A stretch of DNA of 6,199 nt, taken from contig PMBX01000026.1 in NCBI GenBank assembly GCA_003153915.1, positions 5,389 through 11,587 of the forward strand. Direction: 5' to 3'. The notes under the pieces were generated by a model that had not been told where the DNA came from, ran no database searches, and saw only the letters and a program-made list of their open reading frames with translations. Positions 1 through 6,199 of the stretch are shown in pieces. A program made the position numbers and the translations under genes. The number at the start of each line of letters is the position of its first letter. The stretch's first letter is position 1. This DNA is from Phycisphaerales bacterium (GTDB taxonomy: Bacteria; Planctomycetota; Phycisphaerae; SM23-33).

Positions 1-882
1 GACGATGTGATGGAAGATTACTCCGCCGGCCACATCTCCACCGAGGAAGCCGCGGCGATCATCGACGAGTTGAACCGCACCTTGGCCGGAACGCACGTGC
101 GGTTCTATCGCGGTGTCAGCTACCGCCACCTGATGACCTTCAAGGGGCGCTGCGAGGTCAAGACCGTCCCGCCCCACGACATCCTCGGCAAAAAGATCGC
201 GGAGTACCTGCCCACTGGCGTTGGATCGGACCTGCTGCGAACACTCATTGACCGCAGCCGGGGCATCCTGGCCGCTGCCGAAATCAACAACATCCGCCGC
301 GACCTGGGCGAAAACCCCGCCACGGCCATCTGGTTGTGGGGACAAGGGCAAATGCCCATGTTGCCCCCCTTCACCGACCTCTACAAAGTCCATGCGGCGG
401 CCATCACCGCCGTGGACCTGGTCCGCGGACTGGCCAAGCTGATCGGCTGGGACTGTATCGAGGTTCCAGGCGCCACCGGATACGTTAATACCAACTACGC
501 CGGAAAGGGCGCCGCCGCCGTGGCGGCGGTGGACAAGTACGACCTGGTCTTCGTGCACATCGAGGCCCCCGACGAAGCCGGGCACAACGCCAACGTCGCC
601 GACAAGGTGGCCTCCCTGGAGCAGATCGACGCGAATATCGTCGGACCGGTGCTCCAGCGACTCCGTGCCGAAGGCGAGGACTGGCGCATCCTGGTCCTGC
701 CAGACCACCCTTCCCCCTGCACCGTCCGCACCCACACGCCCCAGTCCGTTCCGTTCGCCATCGCCGGAAAACGCGTCGAAAGCGTCATCCACAAACCGTT
801 CAACGAAACCACCGCCGCCGCCTCCGACCTGCACATCGACAGGGGCTGCGATATGATGGAATATTTCCTGACGATCCGCTGA
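1..882 (+). CDS. apgM: Cofactor-independent phosphoglycerate mutase, archaeal-type (ApgM) / proposed homoserine kinase family; 5' end outside window
   Basis: The frame is open from base 1 to the TGA at 880-882 (293 codons). The family is usually about 400 residues, so roughly the first 100, including the nucleophile region, lie outside. Family members belong to the alkaline phosphatase superfamily with two metal ions. ApgM interconverts 2- and 3-phosphoglycerate in glycolysis; a close bacterial branch has been proposed to be a homoserine kinase in threonine synthesis. Visible blocks are DYSAGHIST (19-45), the GVSYRHL segment (about 112-132), PHDILGKKIAEYLP (about 175-213), IWLWGQGQMP (about 328-357), VPGATGY (about 463-483), EAPDEAGH with metal-ligand Asp and His (571-585), and PDHPSP...RTHT (about 700-740) with the Asp-His pair at 703-708. 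No frameshift is seen. Family assignment is firm, but the choice between mutase and kinase cannot be made from this fragment. The gap and promoter after it suggest that polA is separate. Confidence 0.87.
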   Translation, partial: DDVMEDYSAGHISTEEAAAIIDELNRTLAGTHVRFYRGVSYRHLMTFKGRCEVKTVPPHDILGKKIAEYLPTGVGSDLLRTLIDRSRGILAAAEINNIRRDLGENPATAIWLWGQGQMPMLPPFTDLYKVHAAAITAVDLVRGLAKLIGWDCIEVPGATGYVNTNYAGKGAAAVAAVDKYDLVFVHIEAPDEAGHNANVADKVASLEQIDANIVGPVLQRLRAEGEDWRILVLPDHPSPCTVRTHTPQSVPFAIAGKRVESVIHKPFNETTAAASDLHIDRGCDMMEYFLTIR

Positions 883-915
883 GAACGGAAAGACTCTCGT
901 TCGTCGCTGGTTTGC

Positions 916-945
916 TTGACGCATCCTCGCATGGGGGTCTACACT
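916..945 (+). promoter_or_regulatory. Putative sigma70-type promoter for polA
   Basis: TTGACG at 916-921 and TACACT at 940-945 are separated by 18 bases. They match the -35 and -10 consensus at five of six and four of six positions. The predicted transcription start near 952 leaves a leader of about 30 bases before the polA start at 983. The site lies in the only sizeable gap on this strand, just after the upstream stop, which supports it. It is a pattern match only, and housekeeping promoters of this presumed phylum may differ from the E. coli consensus. Confidence 0.45.
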
Positions 946-982
946 GCGGGCTGGAAACTCACCAGACTCCCGGGTATCGAAC

Positions 983-3703
983 TTGGCCGAGACGCTCTAT
1001 CTCATCGACGGTCATTCGCAAATCTACCGGGCCTACTACGCGCCTTTTCGGGACCTGACCAGCCCGGCCGGGGAGCCCACGCGAGCCACCTACGTCTTCT
1101 GCTCCATGCTGCTTCGGTTCCTCGCCGACCGGCGGCCGACGTACCTGGCGATGGCCGTCGACGGACCGGCCGAGAGGCTACATCGCCGCAAGCTCTACCC
1201 CCAATACAAGGCCACGCGAAAACCCATGCCAGACGACCTGATGCCCCAGGTCGGCAGGATCATGCAGATCGTCAAGGCCATGGGCATCCCCATCCTGGCG
1301 GCTGAGGGTTACGAGGCCGACGACGTCCTGGCCACCCTGGCAGAGCGGTTCGCCTGCCCGGAAAGGACGGTCGTCCTGGTCAGCCGGGATAAGGACCTTG
1401 ACCAGCTCGTTGGCGAGCACGTGGTGTTGTATGACCCGATGAAGAACCAGACCGTCGATGCCGCGACGATAGAGGCCGAGAAGGGATACCGTCCCGACCA
1501 GGCCGTCGATGTCCAGGCCCTGATGGGCGACGCATCCGACAACGTCCCCGGCGTGCCGGGTATCGGTCCCAAGACCGCCGCGAAACTCATCGCCCAATAT
1601 GGCAGCCTCCAAGGCGTGCTGGCCCACGTCGAGGAACTTTCGCCCAAGTTGCGGGAAGGCATCCTGGGGGCGACGCAGACCGTCGCGTTGGCTCGTAGTC
1701 TGGTGGAGTTGGACCGTCACGTACCGCTGACGGCGGACCTGGAAGCCATGCGGGTCGTCAGCTTGCGCGGTTCGGCGATACGCCCGATCTTCGCGGAATT
1801 GGGCTTCAACAGACTCCTGGACCAGCTTGACGATCTGGGAGTTTCCGCCCAGGAGAAGGTAGATGTCCAGGAGGTGGCGGCAGCGAGGGGCCAGACCTCT
1901 GCCGGGGACTTCGATTACACCTGCGTCAACACCCCCGCCGCCCTGGATGCCGTCGTCGGTGAACTCCAGGGCGTCCGCCGCCTGGCTGTTGACACCGAAA
2001 CCACCGCCTTGCACCCGATGTGGGCGGAACTGGTGGGCATCTCCCTGGCCTGGCGGCCCGGACGGGCGGTGTACCTGCCAGTCAAAGCCCCGCTGGGCGC
2101 CACGACGTTGCCGCTGGAGGAAGTCCGCGCCAAGCTGGGGACGATCCTGGCCGATCCCGATGTGGAGAAGATCGGACAGAACATCAAGTACGACTGGATC
2201 GTCCTGGTCAACGCGGGCATGCCCCTGGGCGGTAGGATGTTCGATACGATGATTGCCGCCCATGTGCTGGATTCCACCCGGGCGACCTACTCCCTGGATG
2301 CTCTGGCGGGCGAATTCCTCAACCACCGGTCCATTCCCATTGATGACTTGCTCGGCCGCGGGCGCCACAAAACCACCATGGACGCCGTCCCGCTGGAAAA
2401 GGTCACTCCCTATGCCTGCGAGGATGCGGACCTGGCCTTGCGGTTGGCGGACTTATTGTCGGCGCGGCTGGACCAGGAGGGCCTGACGGACCTGTTCGCC
2501 CAATTGGAAATGCCCCTGATGCCCGTCCTGGCCGAAATGGAGCGGACCGGGATCATCGTGGACCCCGTTGCGCTGGGACGGATGAAGGTGGCGCTATCCA
2601 AGCAGGCCGATGTTCTGCACGGCCGGATCGTCTCCGCCGCCGGGCACACGTTCAATCCGGATTCCCCCAAGCAGTTGGCCGCCGTGCTGTTTGAGGAGAT
2701 GAAACTGCCCATCCTCAAGCGGACGGCGACCGGTCCCAGTACCGACGTGAGCGTTCTGGAGGAACTGGCCGGCTTGGCGGAACTGCCTGGTTTGGTATTG
2801 GACTACCGCAAATTGGTCAAGCTGCTGAACACCTATGTCACTGCCCTGGGGCAATGTATCCATCCTCGTACCGGCCGGGTGCATACCTCCTTCAGCCAGG
2901 TCGGTACGGCCACCGGAAGGCTCTCCAGCAGCAACCCCAATCTCCAGAACATACCCATCCGCACGGAGGAAGGCCGCGAGATTCGCTCGGCTTTCCTGGC
3001 GGCAGAGGGGTGTGCGCTCCTGTCTGCCGATTACTCGCAGGTGGAGCTTCGCGTGTTGGCCCATCTGTGCGGTGATCCCACGCTCGTTGCCGCATTCGAG
3101 GCCGACCAGGACATTCATCGCATCGTGGCGGCGGAGGTCTTTGGAGTCCGTCCCCAGGACGTAACAGCCCAGCAGCGCGGACGGGCCAAGACCGTCAACT
3201 TCGGCATCATCTACGGTCAGACGGCCTACGGCTTGGCCGTGACGCTGCGAATCTCCCGCCAGGAGGCCGGGGACTTCATCAAGCAGTACCGCAAGCGGTT
3301 CCCGCGGATCGAGGAATTCCTGCGGTCCTGCGTGGAGGCCGCCAAGGCCAACGGATACGTCGAGACGATCTTTGGCCGGAGGCGGCGGATCGTCGGTCTG
3401 GACGCGCGCGACGGTCCGGCGCGAAGCCTGGCGCAACGGCTGGCCATCAACTCGGTGGTGCAAGGCTCGGCGGCCGACTTGATTAAGCAGGCTATGGTCA
3501 ACATCGACCGTCGCATACGCCGGCAGAACCATCCCGCCCGGATGTTGCTCCAGATACACGACGAATTACTTTTTGAAGTGCCTCCTGACGCCATCGAGGA
3601 CGCCAAACAAATGATTGTCGAGGAAATGAGCAAGGCCATCCACCTGTGCGTGCCGTTGAAGGTGGACGTTGGCGTGGGGAAGGACTGGAAGTCGGCGAAA
3701 TAA
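983..3703 (+). CDS. polA: DNA polymerase I with 5'-nuclease, proofreading and polymerase domains
   Basis: This is a complete 906-residue family A polymerase (E. coli has 928). It fills repair gaps and removes RNA primers in the cytoplasm. The 5' nuclease covers about 1-290, with acidic metal ligands D9, D60, E111, D113, D114, D136, D138, D183 and D186 and a helix-hairpin-helix GVPGIGPKTA. The 3'-5' exonuclease covers about 310-490 and looks active: D337 and E339 (DTE), N400 and D404 (NIKYD), Y477 and D481 (YACED). The polymerase domain has motif A D683 (SADYSQVELR), the O helix with R732, K736, F740 and Y744, and motif C H859-D860-E861 (QIHDELLFEV). Phe at 740 is the E. coli-like residue that disfavours dideoxynucleotides. 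The TTG at 983 is chosen because the next in-frame ATG, codon 42, would remove D9, and no ATG, GTG or TTG occurs in frame in the short stretch upstream. No clear Shine-Dalgarno sequence precedes it. The stop is TAA, converging on the next gene 33 bases away. Confidence 0.99.
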   Translation: MAETLYLIDGHSQIYRAYYAPFRDLTSPAGEPTRATYVFCSMLLRFLADRRPTYLAMAVDGPAERLHRRKLYPQYKATRKPMPDDLMPQVGRIMQIVKAMGIPILAAEGYEADDVLATLAERFACPERTVVLVSRDKDLDQLVGEHVVLYDPMKNQTVDAATIEAEKGYRPDQAVDVQALMGDASDNVPGVPGIGPKTAAKLIAQYGSLQGVLAHVEELSPKLREGILGATQTVALARSLVELDRHVPLTADLEAMRVVSLRGSAIRPIFAELGFNRLLDQLDDLGVSAQEKVDVQEVAAARGQTSAGDFDYTCVNTPAALDAVVGELQGVRRLAVDTETTALHPMWAELVGISLAWRPGRAVYLPVKAPLGATTLPLEEVRAKLGTILADPDVEKIGQNIKYDWIVLVNAGMPLGGRMFDTMIAAHVLDSTRATYSLDALAGEFLNHRSIPIDDLLGRGRHKTTMDAVPLEKVTPYACEDADLALRLADLLSARLDQEGLTDLFAQLEMPLMPVLAEMERTGIIVDPVALGRMKVALSKQADVLHGRIVSAAGHTFNPDSPKQLAAVLFEEMKLPILKRTATGPSTDVSVLEELAGLAELPGLVLDYRKLVKLLNTYVTALGQCIHPRTGRVHTSFSQVGTATGRLSSSNPNLQNIPIRTEEGREIRSAFLAAEGCALLSADYSQVELRVLAHLCGDPTLVAAFEADQDIHRIVAAEVFGVRPQDVTAQQRGRAKTVNFGIIYGQTAYGLAVTLRISRQEAGDFIKQYRKRFPRIEEFLRSCVEAAKANGYVETIFGRRRRIVGLDARDGPARSLAQRLAINSVVQGSAADLIKQAMVNIDRRIRRQNHPARMLLQIHDELLFEVPPDAIEDAKQMIVEEMSKAIHLCVPLKVDVGVGKDWKSAK

Positions 3704-3729
3704 CTCCTGGCGTTCAACGGGGATATGAA

Positions 3730-3750
3730 GGAACCGTTAGTGCAGGTTCC
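3730..3750. terminator. Weak inverted repeat between convergent genes, possible bidirectional terminator
   Basis: GGAACC at 3730-3735 and GGTTCC at 3745-3750 form a perfect 6-bp stem around a 9-base loop. The repeat sits where polA (stop at 3703) meets the leftward membrane gene, and it overlaps that gene's stop codon at 3737-3739. Only a short ATTTG follows on the plus strand, and no T tract follows on the minus strand, so it is not a convincing intrinsic terminator. Its location between convergent genes is the main support. Confidence 0.2.
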
Positions 3751-5836
3751 ATTTGTCCTGCATGGAGTCCATCTGTTGCTCAATCCGCTGGAGTTCCTTC
3801 TGCCAATGGGCGGTTTCCGGGGCGTCTCCAAGCTGCCGTGACGCCTGGATGAGATACTCCGCCACGGCCTTGCGGCAGAAGAGGGTTTGCATCCCGTCGG
3901 CGACGTTGGTGTCCATGGCCGCCAGGCGGTCGAACTCCTGACGCAGGTAGGAACGCAATCTCGTCATGCCGTCGGGAGAGTGCGGGTAAAACGCCCAGAT
4001 GGCGCGGTAATTGCTGGGGAATGGCGCCACTCTATTTGCCGCAAGAAACTCATTAAAAATTTTTTCAGGTGGAATATTCAGCACCGAAGTGGTCATGCAG
4101 ACGGTCCGGCTCAGCGCGGCGGCGATGGGATTGGGAAACACCAGGGTTCCTTCGGCGCATCGGCGGGCCAGGTCCATTCCCGCCGGCCACTGAGTGTCCG
4201 CCAATACCGTGTCGCGCCCGTCGAAATAGATTTGCGCCCATTGCTTGGCGATCAACGCCGACAGGAACGGCCCGTACTTCTCCTCGGCTGGTAGAGCCAC
4301 CAGATGAACGTCCTGTCCCGCTAAAAGTTGCGCGCTGGTGGAGGGATACCAGAGGATGCTGGTGACCAGGGCGTCGGTCTCCTCGCGATAGACTTGATGC
4401 GCGCGGCCTCCCAGGAAGACCTTGACTTTGGGGCAGGTCCATCGCAGGTAGCCTTCCCACCGCCATTCGTTGAGGATGCGGCCGGAGATGTCATTGTCGG
4501 CAATGAACTGGGCGGCGCCTGTGGGCATGTAAAGCACGCCGTTCATCCGATCGAAGATCGTCTGGCTTGGCATCGTCGGATTGTCCGGCTGATAGAACAG
4601 GTATTGTCGCCACGCGTAATATCCGACCGGCGCCAGCAGCGCCACCGCAACGGCAGGCAGGACCCAGGCTCGCGTGGAGCGAGCCAACCAGTCCAGTTGC
4701 ATGGCCACCAGGGGACCAAGCAGGATAACCGTCAGCGGGATAAACCGCCTGGCATAGTAAGACATCCCCACCAGCGTGCAGCCCAGCACCAGGTCAAAGA
4801 GGAACATCCCGACCTTCTCGGCCTTGAAATGCCCCCCCCTCTTGCCGGCGCTTGAGACGAAACTCATCGCTCGCGCTACCGTCAGCACCACCAGCGTTCC
4901 AATGACGATGAAGAACTCCCAGATAGTCCCGAAACCAGTGGGGTGATCGGGAAACATCGGCTGCCATTCGTTGAGCTTCTTCCAGGCGGGGGCGAGGATC
5001 GTGAAGGGGAAAAGGATGTACTCAAAGACCTTGGCCACTGTCAGGGGGTGTCCCGATTGGCCCGAAAGGGTCGCGATGGTGAAGGGATTGGCGAAATTGG
5101 CCAGCAGCACTGCCGCAACGGCTGCCACCGGTAGCGCCCAGCCCTTGCGCCAAGCCGTGGTCCAACCCTCGCTGACCAGCAGGGTCAGAAATCGCAAGCC
5201 CGCCCACAGCATCAGCAATGCCACGCTGAAGATGAACCCGTTATGGGCGTTCGACCAGACAACTACCACCGCCAGGGCGGCCCAGATGAAGTGTATCCGT
5301 CGGACTGACAGGTAGAACAGCCACAACATCAGCGGCGCCAATGTCAGCGTGGTGAGGTTGGGCCGCATGTCAACGTAGCTTCGGCTGGCGGCGATGACGC
5401 CGCCGGCGGCGATCAGCGCCGCCGCCCAACTCGCGCCTCGCTGCCTACCCGCCAACGCCACGAACGCAGTCGCGGCGGCAACGAAAAACAGTTTCATGCC
5501 CACGATGCCCCATTGCCCCCACCACATATACGCCAGGTAATGCAGCAGGTGCGTTCCGTAGTTCTGGTCGAACCACACCCGCCCGGTTGTGGTGAAGGCC
5601 CACTCGTCGGGTTTGGCGAGCTTGCCCGCCAGGATGTCTCTGCCGGCGGCGAAGGCCACGTACAGGTCGCCGATGGGACGTGGTTCGGCCCAGACCATCA
5701 CCGCGCAGAGCAATGCCGCCGTCAACCCAAGGATCAACGCGACGACGCCAAAGGCGCCCCCTCCGCCGGAGACAGCAGCGGCAGCGGGATGTTGTTTGGG
5801 GGCGACTACGGCCTTTTGGCGTGGATTGGTTGGCAT
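3737..5836 (-). CDS. Polytopic GT-C-like membrane protein with C-terminal soluble domain, function unknown
   Basis: This reads as an intact protein of 699 residues from the ATG at 5836. A TTG two codons earlier (5842) is also possible: AGCAGG at 5853-5848 lies 5 bases before TTG and 11 before ATG. After a Pro/Ala/Gly-rich N-terminus (about 1-28), about 10-11 hydrophobic segments lie between residues 29 and 410. The first extracytoplasmic loop has an Asp near 57 (GDLYVAF) and then DEWAFTTTGRVWFDQNYG, the layout of GT-C enzymes that use polyprenyl-phosphate sugars. RPNLTTL (about 158-164) and WSNAHNG (about 194-200) recur in such proteins. The soluble tail (about 430-699) contains GRILNEWRWEGYLRW and KVFLGGR (about 452-478), resembling a domain often found after such membrane regions. 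The last 40 residues look helical, perhaps one TPR-like pair. Donor, acceptor and activity are unknown; a non-catalytic membrane role is possible. It is probably co-transcribed with nrdR. A G8 tract (4832-4839) and an A+T-rich patch (4041-4080) lie inside it. Confidence 0.88.
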   Translation of the reverse strand: MPTNPRQKAVVAPKQHPAAAAVSGGGGAFGVVALILGLTAALLCAVMVWAEPRPIGDLYVAFAAGRDILAGKLAKPDEWAFTTTGRVWFDQNYGTHLLHYLAYMWWGQWGIVGMKLFFVAAATAFVALAGRQRGASWAAALIAAGGVIAASRSYVDMRPNLTTLTLAPLMLWLFYLSVRRIHFIWAALAVVVVWSNAHNGFIFSVALLMLWAGLRFLTLLVSEGWTTAWRKGWALPVAAVAAVLLANFANPFTIATLSGQSGHPLTVAKVFEYILFPFTILAPAWKKLNEWQPMFPDHPTGFGTIWEFFIVIGTLVVLTVARAMSFVSSAGKRGGHFKAEKVGMFLFDLVLGCTLVGMSYYARRFIPLTVILLGPLVAMQLDWLARSTRAWVLPAVAVALLAPVGYYAWRQYLFYQPDNPTMPSQTIFDRMNGVLYMPTGAAQFIADNDISGRILNEWRWEGYLRWTCPKVKVFLGGRAHQVYREETDALVTSILWYPSTSAQLLAGQDVHLVALPAEEKYGPFLSALIAKQWAQIYFDGRDTVLADTQWPAGMDLARRCAEGTLVFPNPIAAALSRTVCMTTSVLNIPPEKIFNEFLAANRVAPFPSNYRAIWAFYPHSPDGMTRLRSYLRQEFDRLAAMDTNVADGMQTLFCRKAVAEYLIQASRQLGDAPETAHWQKELQRIEQQMDSMQDKWNLH

Positions 5837-5842
5837 TTCCAA

Positions 5843-5853
5843 GGTGGCCTGCT
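5843..5853 (-). promoter_or_regulatory. Ribosome binding site of the membrane protein gene, overlapping the nrdR stop
   Basis: On the minus strand AGCAGG runs from 5853 to 5848 and shares bases with the nrdR TAG stop (5854-5852). The spacer is 5 bases to a TTG at 5842 and 11 bases to an ATG at 5836. Neither spacing is ideal, so it does not settle the start, but it points to translation coupled to nrdR. Confidence 0.4.
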
Positions 5854-6199
5854 AACGGGAGTCTCCGCGTTTTACTCGGCCAGGCCCGCCATGTGGAGGT
5901 TGGTCCAAGCCGCCCTGGGAACCTGGGTGGCCTTCAAACAGTTCCCGCTGTTCCGGTCCGGGGGGTGGGCTTTGCTCCACCTGCCTGGCTTCCTCGATAA
6001 GCTGCCCGAGACTGCTGAAATTCTGGTAGACGCTGGCGAAGCGGACGTAGGCTATCTTGTCCACCTCGCGCAGGTGCCCACTGATAACGTCGCCGATGAA
6101 GCTGGATGGAACTTCCTTGTCGAAGTGGCGGTAGATTTCCTCCTCGGCGGCCTCGACGATCCGGCGTATCTGCTCGTCGGTCACGGGGCGCTTGTAGCA
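5852..6199 (-). CDS. nrdR: Transcriptional repressor NrdR, C-terminal part (ATP-cone domain); 5' end outside window
   Basis: The frame is open from the right edge to the TAG at 5854-5852, giving 115 residues. NrdR senses dATP/ATP through an ATP-cone and represses ribonucleotide reductase operons. The visible part starts at CYKRPVTDEQ, matching E. coli NrdR from about residue 74, so the zinc ribbon and first half of the ATP-cone are missing. Strong family blocks follow: KEVPSSFIGDVI (about 28-39), LREVDKIAYVRFASVY (about 43-58) and NFSSLGQLIEEA (about 60-71). In-frame GTG codons such as the Val of KRPV (6184) are internal, not starts. After the usual end of the family, about 40 more residues rich in Pro, Gly and Gln/Glu extend the protein, probably disordered. 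The stop lies 15 bases before the ATG of the membrane protein gene, suggesting one operon. No reductase gene is visible. Confidence 0.95.
   Translation of the reverse strand, partial: CYKRPVTDEQIRRIVEAAEEEIYRHFDKEVPSSFIGDVISGHLREVDKIAYVRFASVYQNFSSLGQLIEEARQVEQSPPPGPEQRELFEGHPGSQGGLDQPPHGGPGRVKRGDSR

Noticed and set aside
512..529. 8-bp inverted repeat CCGCCGCC-GT-GGCGGCGG
   Set aside because: It sits inside the coding region and encodes an Ala/Val-rich helix. The repeat is explained by G+C-rich Ala codons and its 2-base centre is too short for a natural loop.
881..903. Possible hairpin GAGA...TCTC after the first gene's stop
   Set aside because: Only four base pairs with a long loop and no T tract, so it does not support a terminator.
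495..932. Minus-strand open frame opposite the 3' half of the phosphoglycerate mutase-type gene
   Set aside because: It is opposite conserved family motifs and its translation is a low-information Arg/Ser-rich shadow.
883..982. Search for NrdR boxes or a riboswitch upstream of polA
   Set aside because: No pair of NrdR-box-like palindromes and no structured leader were found; only the promoter-like hexamers stand out.
916..1305. Plus-strand open frame covering the polA promoter and start
   Set aside because: It overlaps the 5'-nuclease domain of polA in another frame, begins in the promoter, and has no family resemblance.
1178..2368. Long open frame on the minus strand inside polA (396 codons)
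   Set aside because: It lies wholly opposite polA, whose domains and catalytic motifs are intact throughout. The translation resembles no family, and long antisense frames are expected opposite G+C-rich genes.
2594..3559. Second long minus-strand open frame inside polA (321 codons)
   Set aside because: Same reasoning: it is opposite the conserved polymerase motifs A and O helix and shows no recognisable domain.

Overview
The window comes from a G+C-rich bacterium. It reads as ordinary chromosomal sequence: four protein-coding genes, no RNA gene, no mobile element and no CRISPR array. Two genes point rightwards (a phosphoglycerate mutase-type enzyme, cut by the left edge, then polA). Two point leftwards (nrdR, cut by the right edge, then a large membrane protein). 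The style of the membrane protein, the ApgM-type enzyme and the long Pro/Gly-rich NrdR tail suggest a planctomycete, perhaps Phycisphaerae-like. That is inference from family resemblance only; no rRNA or other taxonomic marker is present.

Layout. Positions 1-882 (+) hold the C-terminal three quarters of an ApgM / proposed homoserine kinase family protein. A 100-base gap (883-982) follows, with a good sigma70-like promoter. Positions 983-3703 (+) hold a complete three-domain DNA polymerase I with all visible catalytic residues intact and a TTG start. A 33-base convergent gap follows, with a small inverted repeat overlapping the next stop codon. Positions 3737-5836 (-) hold a polytopic GT-C-like membrane protein with a C-terminal soluble domain. 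Positions 5852-6199 (-) hold the C-terminal part of NrdR, 15 bases upstream of the membrane gene (9 if its TTG start is used).

How the genes relate. polA (DNA repair and Okazaki fragment processing) seems to have its own promoter. nrdR (repressor of ribonucleotide reductase genes, so a dNTP-supply regulator) and the membrane protein look co-transcribed. polA and nrdR share the theme of DNA synthesis but lie on opposite strands and converge, so no shared operon is implied. I found no clear evidence of an undescribed system. The points most worth a second look are the poorly characterised membrane protein, a run of eight G inside its coding region, and its tight coupling to nrdR.
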